DNA from: Lytechinus pictus
Lineage: Eukaryota > Echinodermata > Echinoidea > Temnopleuroida > Toxopneustidae
DNA length: 64,000 nt
Assembly: GCF_037042905.1 (NCBI RefSeq)
Contig: NC_087252.1
Coordinates: 33,417,494-33,481,493, forward strand
Reading direction: 5' to 3'
Below, one piece after another: positions 11,690-42,923 of this stretch. Each line of letters starts with the position of its first letter. Position 1 is the stretch's first letter. The translations under genes were made by a program, and so were the position numbers. The notes beneath the pieces are model-generated. The model was not told the origin of the DNA and did not search any database. It was given only the letters and a program-made list of their open reading frames with translations.

Positions 11690-11950
11690 GTAAATAAATC
11701 AAGCATTAACGCTAGACGTAGCTTCCAAGTATCTCTTTTATTGCGAGCTTTCGGCCAGTGGGGCCTATAATGCATTGAAACAAACAGAATGGAACAAAAC
11801 CATACAAATAAAATCGTAATAACAACAAAGTAAATAATGTGTAACAAAGGGTACAGAACAGAAGGATTACACTAAGATAACAAAAAATAACATTTATTTA
11901 CGCATATACGTAGAACATGACGCGCTGCAATACACGTTGTGCAAAGGGCC
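11690..11950 (-). other. Retroelement-like piece with GGCC-CCACT-GGCC-GAAA core
   Basis: Minus-strand sequence near 11742-11775 reads GGCCCCACTGGCCGAAAGC. It is a 4-bp stem capped by a short loop and followed by GAAA, the geometry of the stem II and GAAA part of a hammerhead ribozyme. The upstream CUGANGA box is not intact. Penelope-like elements are known to carry such motifs, but no coding region is present to confirm the class. Confidence 0.3.
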
Positions 11951-11960
11951 CTCTTCCTTT

Positions 11961-11970
11961 GTTTATATAT

Positions 11971-12053
<83 letters not shown>
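11961..12053. repeat. (TA)n microsatellite
   Basis: An almost pure TA run of about 90 bases. Confidence 0.95.
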
Positions 12054-12054
<1 letters not shown>

Positions 12055-12058
<4 letters not shown>

Positions 12059-12172
12059 GTTACATGTTTCTTTATTACATTTCAATTGTTATAACTGTAT
12101 TTATGATGGATTTTGTCTACTGTTTTGTTGGAAATGAGAAAAAAATAAAACTGAAAACTGAAACTGAATGTT
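12055..12172 (+). mobile_element. LINE 3' end remnant with ACTGAAA-type tail
   Basis: It ends AATAAAACTGAAAACTGAAA, a short tandem tail typical of truncated non-LTR elements. It has no coding part. Confidence 0.45.
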
Positions 12173-12183
12173 CTGATGGCGCC

Positions 12184-14366
12184 CATAGGCGGATCCAGGG
12201 GGGCCAAGGGGCCCGGCCCCCCCCCCCCCCCCCCCCTATTGGCGGAGCAAAAAAAAGAAGAAAAAAAGAGGAAAGAAAGAAAAAAAGGAAAAAAAGAGGG
12301 TAAAGAGAGGAGAAAAGGAAGAGGAGAAAGAAAAGTGAATAAAGTAAGATGAGGGAAGACTAAAATAAAAATAAAAAGAATCTTTCATGTCATTATATGA
12401 AATTTTCGCTCGCGCTTCGCGCTCGCTTTGCCTGTTTTCATATATTGTTCAATATGGAGTTTCAGTATCAAGTTTGGAAGTCAATATACAAAACATATTT
12501 CATCTCGGAAATCAAACTTTGATTATTTTGTGTGATTTTACAAATTGATTTTTAAAAAGTGCTGTGTAAAAAATGTCAGTTTTATGATCTGAATATTAAC
12601 ATTTTCTGCTCGCGCTGCGCGCTCGCATATTTTGATTTATCAGGTACCAATTATTTTCTTGTAATCCTTAAAGTTTTCAAAATATCCCTTTTCAGGTATG
12701 CTTGTCAAAACGTATCAGCTAGCGCTGCATGCTCGCATTTTGATTGGCGAGTTATGTATGTCTCAATATTGATTATACAACAAACTACTTAAAATCCCCT
12801 TTTCATGACAGTGTATAAAAAACTTAGGCTCGCAATTTGCTCTCGCATTAATGGTAAAAATATGTTAACTGGTGCATCCTATTTATAATTACAAAAGTGC
12901 TTGAAATGTCCAGTTTTCAGGCCATAATATCATCAGATTTCGCGCCCTCATTAAGCATTAATGAAATAATTTGATAATTGAATTGTCCCTTTTGTTTCAT
13001 CTCGCGCTTTAGCAAGAGGAATAGGAAGAGAGTCATCGTTTTCATATGATGACATGTCCTAAGGAAGTCCCGGTCCTATGTCAAAACTCAAAAGTAATTA
13101 TAATGAAAAATATCAGCTCTTTTTAAAGTGCGATCCATATCTACCTCACAATTTTCCTACAAAGTGCTTGAAATATAGAGCTGAAATTGACAATTTTTTC
13201 ATATCGGAATATCAAATAGTTTAAGCTCGCGCTTCGCGCTCGCTTTGATTTTCATGATAAAAGATGTAATTAGATATATATAGATTCTAGGTCTAAATAT
13301 GAAACACGCGCGCGCATGTTTATTCAGATACTCAACTTGTTTTCTATTTAAATCATTATCCAGTTTCAGATCACAATATCAAAGACTTTCTGCTCGCGCT
13401 ATGTGCTCGCATTATTAATGTAGGAAGATCCCCTATTACTCATTCTTTTCATGATTTACAAAACATGAATAGAGTGTCCCTTTTTGAGGTCTAAATCTTG
13501 ATTTTTTTTCCGCTCGCGCTTCGCGCTCGCATCAATTGTTTAGTTATCATGGTTATATAGCCATCCTGTTCACAATTACAGAAATTGATTAAAATTTTCC
13601 ATTCTTTATGTAGAAATGTCAAAAATTTTCAGCTCGCAATTCACGCTCGCATTATTTGATTGTTGAAATATGTAACGTCTTCATGATTAAGTGCAAGCAG
13701 TCCACAATAGGTACCTATTCTATTAGTTCAAAGCGTATATAAACATTTTCTGCTCGCGCTTTGCGTTAGCAATATTAATGTAAGGAAAATCCCCAATTTC
13801 TCATTCTTTTCATGATTTACAAAACACGAATAGAGTGTCTCGTTCAGTAGGTCTAAATCTCGAAATTTTCAATTGTTAAGTTTTATACCTATTCTGTTTA
13901 AGTCACAAACATGCTTAGAATTTCCATTCTTTAGGTAAAAATGTCAAAAAATTTCAGCTCGCGCTTCGCGCTCGCATTATTTTATTTTTCTAATATGTAA
14001 CGTCTTCATGAATAACTGCATGCAGTCTTCAACAGATACCTTTTCCATCAGTACATTTCTTCTCGCGCTTCGCGTTTGTAGTAATTATTTAGTTGCATAC
14101 ACATCTTTTTCAGGTTCAAATTTTAGGAAAAAATACATTAATATTTCAAAAAAAAATTAGCTCGCGCTTCGCGCTCGCATTATGTAAATAAGAATTATGA
14201 TATTATATATTTATGTTGTTTCATAAGAATAAAGCTAAGAAGTGACTATTAGGACTACCCCTTCAAAGAAACTAAAAATCATCTTCGAGCGGCCGATCTG
14301 GGAAAATATGGCTGAAAAAAAATTCCGGCCCCCCCCCCCTATTGGCGAAGGCTGGATCCGCCCCTG
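12184..14366. mobile_element. hAT-like non-autonomous element with spaced GCTTCGC-motif array
   Basis: The ends are CATAGGCGGATCCAG and GGCTGGATCCGCCCCTG, an imperfect inverted pair of the CAGGGGCGGATCCAG type seen in hAT elements. After the left end come a poly-C run and purine-rich DNA. The interior has at least ten copies of GCTCGCGCTTCGCGCTCGC or close variants, at 12408, 12608, 12717, 13225, 13392, 13512, 13632, 13752, 13957, 14061 and 14160. No transposase is visible. I could not find a convincing 8-bp target duplication. Confidence 0.75.
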
Positions 14367-15284
14367 GGTGCCCCTTTTCCTTTAGAACAAGACAGTGTTC
14401 CTGTTATATGATTCTGGTAGAATACATTTTAAAATTGATGAATTTCACATAAGACACAGCCATTACCAAAAAAAAAATTGTCGACCGGCACAGCCAGCGT
14501 TTGCAATACTTTGTCAAATTCTATAATATAAAAAGCAGCACCATTGAAAAACTTTTAAATGGTCGTTACTCTGACTTTAAGGCTTTTTTGTAAAATCTTT
14601 TTGCAACTCACTCGCAATCCGAGTGCTCCCAAATATTAAATATATTGATTAATCTCCATTATTTTTTTCCAATATCATACTTTAAATGAAGTTATAATTT
14701 TCCTATGATAGCATATGCAAAATATAATATAGGGTACGACTTAACTAATGAAAATTTCTATAAAACAGCATTTTGGCAGAACGAAGGTTATAGAGCATAA
14801 ACATTCAGGGACATTATCTATCATGTCGCCTTTCTGAGGGATCTTACCGCAGGTCTGTATAGGGACGGGGTCTATTTTAGACAGGGTGGCACCAGAAAGT
14901 TTTTGATAAGGGTAGTAGGCGCCAAGATATGACGAAACGTTGATGCCATAATGTTTTTCAGTTGAATCCTACCGGAGTTGCGTTTTTGGAGGGGCGTCGT
15001 CTGCCCCTTTCCGACCACCTAGCCCGTTTCCACTTTTTTTTTAGGGGGGCAATACTTAGACGTCTTAAATTACCTCTTTCAATGGATTAGTTGGTGGTAA
15101 ATTTATTCCAACCAAAGAACATTTCAAAGGGTGCCGTCGGCCAACTTGATCCCGACCAAAGACTTTTCGGGTCCTAACATAAATCAATAGTCAAATTTAA
15201 TTGGCTCCGAGGGGTAAAGTATATGATGTCAAAGACTGTTAACTTGAATCAACAGGCAAGACAGGCGTACCAATCCCTTTTCTC

Positions 15285-16631
15285 TTACATGATGTGAAAT
15301 AAATAATCCCTTTCCCATTCCTCAACAGTTCCTTTTGAAATTGCCTCCTTTTCAAGTTTCATATCGTGCCTTTTAGACGCAACAAAACACTTGATGAATT
15401 CTGGTCCGAGGGCATCTGTGATAGCAGCATCGGTCAGCAAGGCTTCAATCGCTTCTTCCATGTTGTCTGGGAGCTTCTGTGTCCCGGGTGGAATATATTC
15501 ATCCTTGTATGCATCCCCTGGTCCGTCAATCCCTTCTGGAAGTGGAAGTTTATTGATGACTCCATCTAATCCAGCCGCAATTGTTGCAGCCATGCTAATG
15601 TAAGGACTACAACCACTTGCTCCCATCCGGTTTTCAATGTATGTGCCACTTCCACCGTTCGTTTTAACGCGAAAGGCGCAGGATCTGTTGTCAGGACCCC
15701 ATGTGGCGTTCCATGGTGCGAGGGAATAGCGTTTGAATCTCTTGAGGCAATTGGTCGTTGGTGCCATCAACACAGCTATTGCTCTGGCGTGAGCCATGAG
15801 TCCTGCCACCCAGTGTTGGCCAATCTCTGATAAACCAGTCGGGCTTCTAGCATCGTAGAGCATTGGCACCTTCCCAGCTACGTCCCAGAGGGAATGACAG
15901 TAGTGAGCCGAACAGCTAGATCTTCCAGGAAAAGGCTTTGTCATAAATGATGCCACCAATCCTTGCTTCTGAGCAATCTCTTTGATACCAATCTTGTAGG
16001 TGTGAGCTGTGTCTGCAGCCTTGATCCCGAACTCTGGGCGGTAGGTGATTTCCAGCTGTCCCACATCGGATTCGACCCCGTAGCACTCAATATCGACACC
16101 AGCCGGAGGCAGGTCATTGAGTATCTGCTGGAAGAATGGTTCGTAAGCTGCCATAGGAATAACCGCTGTGGAATTTGTATATCCGTGTAAAGATTCCATG
16201 GTGCCTTCTTTGACTACAAAGAACTCGTGTTCGTGAGCCGACCAAAGCGACAACCCGTGTTTCTCCAACCTTTCTAACTGCTTCCTGGCTACAACCCTTG
16301 GATAGACAGGTACCTTCTCGCCTTCATGGACACCTTCGATCAAGACCCTTGCTGTCTTCGTACACCAAGGCAATATCTGAAAGGTATCCAGATCTGGAAA
16401 GGCCAGACAATCAGCGTAGTGAATTTCCTCGCCATACCCACTATTCGGGGCGATACGCCCCCTTGGATCAAAAGCCATGTAACCCATGCAGATGTTTATT
16501 CCTTTCGTCGCCATCTTCTCAAAATGCCTAGTTGGAATGGCTCTGCAGTGTGGGATCCCGTACATATCGGATTGCTCAAAACGCACTGAAGTGATGCCAT
16601 TCTCTTGAAGACGCTTCTTGATAAGTTCCAT
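15285..16631 (-). CDS. Lengsin-like protein (class I glutamine synthetase family), copy 2
   Basis: The 448-residue protein is collinear with copy 1 at 3869-5215 and differs at 14 residues: S48C, Y54F, V60I, P147S, A188S, L214I, Y238S, G262R, F304L, T317S, L365P, E376K, I400T and F444L. Family positions EHE 134-136, H243, NR 315-316 and E333/R335 are kept. Y238S lies in the already altered glycine-rich loop region. The start chosen is the ATG in AAACCATGG. A longer frame upstream reads through the splice acceptor at 16663-16666 into the intron and is not used. The frame is intact, so this copy is probably functional. Activity as a synthetase is not implied. Confidence 0.92.
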   Translation of the reverse strand: MELIKKRLQENGITSVRFEQSDMYGIPHCRAIPTRHFEKMATKGINICMGYMAFDPRGRIAPNSGYGEEIHYADCLAFPDLDTFQILPWCTKTARVLIEGVHEGEKVPVYPRVVARKQLERLEKHGLSLWSAHEHEFFVVKEGTMESLHGYTNSTAVIPMAAYEPFFQQILNDLPPAGVDIECYGVESDVGQLEITYRPEFGIKAADTAHTYKIGIKEIAQKQGLVASFMTKPFPGRSSCSAHYCHSLWDVAGKVPMLYDARSPTGLSEIGQHWVAGLMAHARAIAVLMAPTTNCLKRFKRYSLAPWNATWGPDNRSCAFRVKTNGGSGTYIENRMGASGCSPYISMAATIAAGLDGVINKLPLPEGIDGPGDAYKDEYIPPGTQKLPDNMEEAIEALLTDAAITDALGPEFIKCFVASKRHDMKLEKEAISKGTVEEWERDYLFHIM

Positions 16632-16662
16632 GGTTTTGTCTTTTAAAGACGGTCGGGAGATT
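16632..16662 (-). other. 5' UTR part of the coding exon, lengsin-like copy 2
   Basis: On the minus strand a T-rich tract ending CCAG precedes this segment, the same acceptor as in copy 1. Confidence 0.7.
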
Positions 16663-16789
16663 CTGGATAAAAAATAAATCAAAGATATTATTATTTATTT
16701 TTATCATTTTCATTTTTTAATATTTTTTTTAAACATATTTATTCATTCATTCATTTCTTTCATATTAAATTGATTTATCCGTCGAACTA

Positions 16790-16893
<104 letters not shown>

Positions 16894-16985
16894 ATAACTA
16901 TCTATCTGTCTATTCATCCACTGTCGTTACAACTTGGACACCATGTTCGTCCACACGTACAAGTGGTAGTTTTCACGACCAGGGG

Positions 16986-17142
16986 CTGGCCTGTTTCATA
17001 CAAGTTACCATTATGGTAACTTTGCCATGCAATGGTCACTCGCATGAAATCCTTGATTTTGATTGACTGTTGATCATCGATACCATGGTAGTTACCATTG
17101 AATGGCAAAGTTAAAAGTAACTTTCATGTAAAGGGACCCAGG
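16986..17142. mobile_element. MITE in the lengsin copy 2 intron
   Basis: The same element as at 5472-5624, with the internal TGGTAACTTTGCCATGCAAT and TACCATTGAATGGCAAAG arms. Confidence 0.6.
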
Positions 17143-17364
17143 CGACAGTCAAATGGGTGTCAAAATCATTGCCAAAAAGTCGGGGGGGGGGCTATGCCTT
17201 TTGGCAGCCTTCGTCCATGCTGCCAGTATGGGAATAATATATTCACCCTATAAATAAAGTATTTGAGAAAGTATATATGACATAGCACGTGTGTACGGCA
17301 CGAAAGCTCAAAGCAATATAATTATACTTATTAGGGTCATTGTTTAAAAAGTCCTTATTCATAT

Positions 17365-17698
17365 TTGATTTTTGATTTGATTTATTTATTTCCACATTCC
17401 AAAAAAAGCATATACAAGTGTAATCATTTTTTTTCTTAGCATAACATAATAAGCAAATGATATAATTAATAACATATGCATAATATACAATCTAATTGAA
17501 ACATACTTATACCTGATAAATTTCTTCTTTTTTTTATTGTTAAAAAAAATAGCAGAAAAAAAAATATATATACATATATCAACATTAATACATTTTGAAA
17601 TGTGGGAGACCTTCATCTTAAGCTTAGAGCTTGAAATTGATAAAGGCCTCAAAAGGAAAGGGGAAGGAAAATCAGACAAATAGTGCAATAAATAGTGC
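17365..17698 (-). mobile_element. Truncated retroelement inserted only in copy 2
   Basis: Copy 1 reads ATTCATATACTACGAGC at 5868. Copy 2 has 334 extra bases here flanked by the duplication CATAT (17360-17364 and 17699-17703). Read on the minus strand the insert ends in AATAAATAAATCAAATCAAA, a LINE- or SINE-type tail. It therefore arrived after the duplication, in the 5' UTR intron of copy 2. Confidence 0.8.
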
Positions 17699-17786
17699 AT
17701 ATACTACGAGCATGCCCCCCCCCCCCCTCGATTAGCAAATCCTGTCACGGAATTCTTGAAAACTACGTAATATTATGAATACTTAC

Positions 17787-17930
17787 CTTGAAAACAAACG
17801 ATTGTGGCTAGGTGATTCAAGAGTTTAAAAACCACCTGATGCTATAATAACCTGACTGTCGCTGTTTTTAGACAAGTTACCTCCTATTAGAGAAGTAGTT
17901 TCATAACACATTGTCCACTGAGGTTATAAG
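17787..17930 (-). other. Putative noncoding exon 1 of lengsin-like copy 2
   Basis: The minus-strand donor TTTTCAAG followed by GTAAGTATTC is conserved with copy 1. The upstream end is not determined. Confidence 0.5.
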
Positions 17931-18140
17931 AGTTGAATTCATAGGCGGTATTGGGGGCACAAAGGGCTAATGGTCCTTTGTATACTCAAGAGAGAGAGGG
18001 GGACACCATGCATGCTGGTACATTGAGTTTCAAAATGGACTCTAAACAAGTAATGGTCATCTGATCTCGTAGTCATAATGCCTCATATATTTCATTTTCT
18101 TGATAGGAATGAAAATACTTTTCTCTCACAATTTTGTCAA

Positions 18141-18573
18141 TAAGCCTGTTCACGGTTGTAAACTGCGCACGAGCAGAAAAAGGTCATTGGAGACAACCAT
18201 GAAGGTGGCTTTCAAATTCACTGACATAGGCATTTGTGATTTGATGATTATTCATGAATTCCTTTCAAAATATTTATCACATCCAAGCTGAAGAGTAATA
18301 AATAGAGCCTTCATAATCACTGGTATTTGACAGTAGCCTAAACAATAGTCAAATGTGCCAAAGGCAGACAATAAAACATATTTCCAAACTTTATCCCTGA
18401 TGTACTATTCTAGTCACCTGGTCTATACAATGCCTTTTGTTCTTAGAATTTGAATACTCTACCGGTAAAGCTTACGCAACATCTACATTTAAAAATGATA
18501 GTGCTCATCCTAATGAAAAATCACAAAGGTCATTGGAGAAAAGTTGATCATGAGCTAACCGTGAACTGGCTTA
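18141..18573. mobile_element. MITE present only in duplication copy 2
   Basis: The ends TAAGCCTGTTCACGGTT and AACCGTGAACTGGCTTA are inverted repeats, and AAAGGTCATTGGAGA lies inside both arms. Copy 1 reads GTCAATTGTGAAAGC with no insert near 6318. The target duplication is unclear, so loss from copy 1 cannot be excluded. Confidence 0.75.
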
Positions 18574-19368
18574 TTGTGAAAACTTTTTTTCGCTTTAGGC
18601 GCGTACATCGGCTGTCAGTGAAGATAAACCCCCTTTTCCCATCGCATTGTAATAAAAAAAAAAAGGAAGTCATGTGCACACGGGAAATTGTAATTTTTAT
18701 CATGAAACATCTCCCATGAAATGTCGACTTCGTACTTTGCTCTGTAATATTAGTATGGGCAAATAACAGTGCAGTGTATTGCGAAAGATGCTCTCTCTCA
18801 TTTTCTAGGGTCGAGAGCTTACGGGTTCAAAGTCTACATCTTAAAATTCAATTTTTATTATTTGGTTAGCAAGATACGACTCTCTGGTCCATAGCCAGGG
18901 ATTCTTACGAGGGGGTTCTGAATTATAAAAAAGTGGACCTTTTGTATTTTCGGATCCAGCTTTTCCCAAATAAAAGCGTCAAACTTGTTTTCATGCACAT
19001 TTCCCCCCATCGGCAGCTACAACTAGGATAAAGTATTGTCGTGGGACCCACGACAGGACAGGAATGATTAGTCAAGACTCCAAGATTCAGTCGATCTTTT
19101 ATTTGCCAGCCAGATCAAAATGCCAAAAAAGCAAAACCAAAGCGAAAAAAACCCTGTAATGACAGGTAAATACCATAAGGCAATCATATCTGTAATATTC
19201 ATATTATTGTATCAATGATTATATAAATCTTATTGAAGTCAAATTAAGTATTTCAATGAATATGAAATTAATATCTTCCCTAAATTCAATACATAAATTA
19301 TATTAAAAGCATTAATTTATAATTATCTCATAATACGAGCGTGAATCGCTGCGAGCACATTTTGTTAA

Positions 19369-19935
19369 AGGTCAAGTCCACCTCAGAAAAATGCTGATTT
19401 GGATCCATAGAGAAAAATCAGACAATTATAATGGTGAAAATTTTATCAAAATCGGATGTAAAATAAGAAAGTTATGACGTTTTAAAGTTTCGCTTATTTT
19501 CACTAAATAGTTATATGCACAATTTAGTCAAATGCAAATAAGAAAATCGATGATGTCCCTCACTCACTATTTTTTTTTGTTTTTTATTGTTTCAATTATA
19601 CAATATTTCTATTTTTACAGATTTGACAACCAACTTGACAGAACCATTAAATGTTAAACAATGGTGATTCCACAAGATCAGGGAGAAATAAAACTCCGTT
19701 TTACAGGACAATGAGGAGATAAATAGAATATTTCATATTTCATATAATAAAATACTAAAGAAATAGTGAGTGAGTGATGTCATCAGTTCCCTCATTTGCC
19801 GACCGGGATGTGCATATAACCATTTTGTGAAATTAAGCGAAACTTCATCCGATTTTGATGAAATTGTCAGTGTTATGTTTGTTGGATTTTTCTCTTTTTA
19901 TTCAAATTATCTTTTCGTTGGGGTGGACTTGTCCT
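19369..19935. mobile_element. TTAA-flanked MITE (piggyBac-type target), copy a
   Basis: The ends AGGTCAAGTCCACC and GGTGGACTTGTCCT are inverted repeats, with TTAA on both sides. The paralogous site at about 7091 is empty and has a single TTAA, so the target duplication is read directly. Related full copies lie at 24766-25346 and 44774-45377. It has no coding capacity. Confidence 0.9.
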
Positions 19936-20112
19936 TTAATATATTGACCTGAAATAGGACCTGTTTATGACTGTTTGTAGTGACTCATAAAGATGAAGAG
20001 CGCTCGCAGTAATTATCTAGAATGTCCAGAATGTTCAATTTTCATCACAAAATACATGAAATTCTTTTAAAAAAATAGCTCGCGCTTTGCGTTCGCACTC
20101 AAGAAATGACTG

Positions 20113-21575
20113 CACTGGCGTAAATCCCGGGGGGGATGGGGGGGATATATCCCCCCCACTTTTCGAGGAGGGGGGGATGGCCTGTACAAACATCCCCCCA
20201 CTTTTTACGAAAGAAATGAAAAAAAATCACAAGAGATAATTGTTTTATTGGTGAAAATTCTTCCAAAAATACTGCTTAACAAATAAAATAATATTATTGA
20301 ATCATAAAATGCAAATAAAGAGCCAGTTCACCATTTCCAAACGAAATACTTATGTCCTTATTATAACATTGAAGAGAACCCCCCGTTTCTTCAAATTCAT
20401 CAATGTTGGGGTCTTTGGGAAGGGATTAAGATGGAATGACAATTTTTTTTAATGCAATCTCTAATAAAACCATTAAACCATCATGGGGTAAAAAAGATAA
20501 TAATATTGGAGGGGTATTTGCCATATGGACATACAGTGACGCAACTACGGGGGACATGGGGGGCACATCCCCCCCCCCCCCCATCGGCTGACAAACAAAA
20601 AAACGGGGAAAGGGGGAAAGGAGAAAAGAGGGAGAAAGGAAGAGAAACGTAGTGGGAAAGAATAAAATATTATTCATTATAATGTTATATTATAATTATG
20701 TTAAGTTACATTACATAAGAAACATTTTTATCATAACTTTATGAAACATAATTTGCCCAGGGCCTACGTCTTCATTGTTCCTGGTGCTCGCATTTTCTGT
20801 TTAACGAGATATATAATCATGTTGTACTAAAACATCCCGTTTTCAAGTCAATATAAACCAAATATATTTCCTAGCACTTGAGTTATCATTGTTTTATGTA
20901 GTGACATAGGCCTATGCTTCTTTTTCATGACTCAAAAGTGATTGCCCCATGTTAAGGTCTTCGTATATATGAAACATTTCCTGTCCGTGATTACGTTCGC
21001 ATTAGTGGATTGGTGAGATATGTCTGCTCTTCATGAATTCCTAAAATCAGTCCTTAAAATGTCCCTTCTTCTGATCTGAATATCAAAAATTTTCAGCTCG
21101 CGCTTCGCGCTCGCATCATTTGGTTAATGAAATACGTATGGTCCTAGTTAATTCCTACAAAGAAACCTTAGAATGCCCCACTTCAGGTCTGAATTATCTA
21201 AGTTTTCAGCTCGCGCTTCGCGCTCGCATTGTTAAGCGAGACAGGTACCTATCATGATTACACAAATTTGATTATAATGTCCCTTTTTAGGTGTGAATAT
21301 AAAAAAAAATTCAGTTCGCGCTTCGCCATCGCATTATTTGATCAGTGAGATACATATCCGTTTAATGACATTGTCCTTAAAATGTCTCTATTAGGTCACT
21401 CACTAAGTCATTCAACAATTTTGCTGGTGCCCCCCCCCCCCCATGCCGTGACCCACGGTACGCCACTGTGGACATATCAATGACAATTCCTTGCATATCT
21501 AAAAACATGATTGCAAAAAAATGCCAAAATATTTCAGTCATCCCCCCCACCCATCAACACGGATTTACGCCAGTG
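20113..21575. mobile_element. hAT-like non-autonomous element (outer of a nested pair)
   Basis: The ends CACTGGCGTAAATCC and GGATTTACGCCAGTG are inverted repeats. They are flanked by the perfect 8-bp duplication AATGACTG (20105-20112 and 21576-21583), diagnostic of hAT-type insertion. Poly-G and poly-C stretches lie inside each end. A second hAT element sits inside it. Confidence 0.88.
20534..21468. mobile_element. hAT-like non-autonomous element (inner of a nested pair)
   Basis: The ends CAGTGACGCAACTACGG and CCGTGACCCACGGTACGCCACTG are imperfect inverted repeats. The perfect 8-bp duplication TGGACATA flanks them (20526-20533 and 21469-21476). The interior carries GCTCGCGCTTCGCGCTCGC near 21097 and 21210 and variants near 21316, so the motif array is not limited to the CAGGGGCGGATCC family. 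Confidence 0.88.
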
Positions 21576-21589
21576 AATGACTGATAGGA

Positions 21590-21937
21590 CATGGGCGTTT
21601 TGCCCCCCCCCCCATATTTCACGAGCAAGGAAAAAAAAAGAGAAAAGGAAAGGGATAAGGGTGAAAATGAATATCATTTTCTAAATGTTATGTCAAAATC
21701 TATCACAAACTTGGAATTTTGTAATAAAAATGTCAAAATTTTTGCTCTTTCGCAACTTCTTATTAACTTTACGCGATACGCCATATCGAGCCCCCTCAAT
21801 TTTTGGCTTTTCACTTTACACCCCTGGGACAACCCCTTCGAAGAAACGAACAAAAATAAACTTTGAGTGGCCGATCGGGGAAAACATTGGTGAAAAACAT
21901 TGGGCCCCCCTATTGGCGGAAGCTGGATCCGTCCCTG
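21590..21937. mobile_element. hAT-like right end (GGATCCGTCCCTG)
   Basis: It finishes TATTGGCGGAAGCTGGATCCGTCCCTG, like the terminus at 14366, after a poly-C run and A/G-rich DNA. The matching left end was not located. Confidence 0.55.
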
Positions 21938-22244
21938 CCCATAATTAAAAAAATAACTGCGTCTGAGTAGAATATTTCCCGATATAATATTGAAATTATT
22001 TTGTACCTACTTTTTACCTTCAAAAAAATTTCTGACAGGCCAAAACAAACAAATAAGAATTAAGAAAAAAAGGTGGACATCTCAACAATTTTCACCATTT
22101 GAACTTAAGCCCCCCCCCCCAGCATATATTCTAAACCCCCTCCCTCTTCCCACTGACGCCAGTGCTCTACCAACAAGTTTTTATTCTGGAGAAACTGATC
22201 CCTAATGAATGATCTACCGGTTAATAAAAACATAATCATGTTAA

Positions 22245-22345
22245 GCATGCAGGCCCCGCTGGGAGAACAGTTTTCGGAACTGAAGTGGCTACCCTGGTAA
22301 AAAAGGACGTAATTATTATTACCTATTTTTATTATTATTATTATT
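22245..22345 (+). repeat. Dispersed retroposon-like core with (ATT)n tail, copy a
   Basis: The words CCCGCTGGGAGAACAG, TTTTCGGAACTGAAG and TGGCTACCCTGG are followed by ATT repeats. The same block with an ATT tail recurs at 40543-40625, inside an intron of the Ig gene. The family is unknown to me. Confidence 0.55.
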
Positions 22346-22612
22346 ATCATTATTATTATTAATAAACAATTTAAACTTTTTTACAAATAACATTACTGTA
22401 TGGTATTCTGGCGTAGAGAGCGGTATACCGAGACCAAAACAACAAGCATGAACGATGCATGGAACGAACGAGCGATGCCCATGTGTAATTTGATACCAAA
22501 ACACACGAACCGCTTTCGTTGTGCACCTGTGTGTTTCAGGAAGTGGAGTTTTGGTTGTGCTCGGCGATAAATTCAAGTCATGTTTGATGTAATTTCTCGA
22601 GTTTGGATCAAT

Positions 22613-42248
<19,636 letters not shown>

Positions 42249-42923
42249 CGGCAGTAAACTTTGCCACGCCGGACATCGATCGATCAGTACTTTTTTGTTT
42301 CCTTTTAACGCGATCAGAAACTGACTGTGATCCGTCATGATAAAATATCCTTCGATGGATGTATTGTCTTCAAGTTGACAGTAGGCAGGATCCTGTGTGA
42401 TCCCAGGCTGGACACAATGGTGCAAAATCCTTCTCTGCTATGTGGATGTGACACAGTCACGTGTTGATGCGGGATGATAGACCAAGTATGCACCAGAAGA
42501 AGTCTCCGCCAATTTGAGTAGAAAGAGCTTGTCAATTTTTAGAAGTCCACTGAAAAGGATTTTTACCCGCAAATAGGCAATCCCAATGTTGTTTTCTTGG
42601 ATGCTTGCGACAAACGGGGAATATTCTTGAGGAAAAATCTTCTTAAGAAAGCTGTTTTGTCGAAGAAGGGTTTTGGGCACTTGTTTAATTTGTGGCAAGT
42701 GTTGCCTCCTTGCTTGTAAAGTTTTATGAAGACAGTTTATACCGAGTCGTTGTCCAGACGAGTTTGTTTGGCCAAGACGGCAATTTCAGGAACTTTGCGA
42801 TCAATATTTCATAACTTGTAGTGTGAGAAAATATTACAGTGCAGAAACTTAAACATTTTTTCTGCTATTTAGTGCATATAATTATGTTGAAAAAACTCGG
42901 ATCAAATTTTGTTGTATTTATCT

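Noticed and set aside
13392-13770. CRISPR-like array because of 120-bp regular repeats
   Set aside because: The context is a eukaryotic hAT-like element. Repeats are only 19 bp and degenerate, spacers are about 100 bp and related to each other, and there are no cas genes.
16632-16682. Longer N-terminus for lengsin-like copy 2 (17 extra residues)
   Set aside because: The extension crosses a splice acceptor conserved in both copies, and copy 1 has no matching open frame. The ATG at 16631 has the better context.
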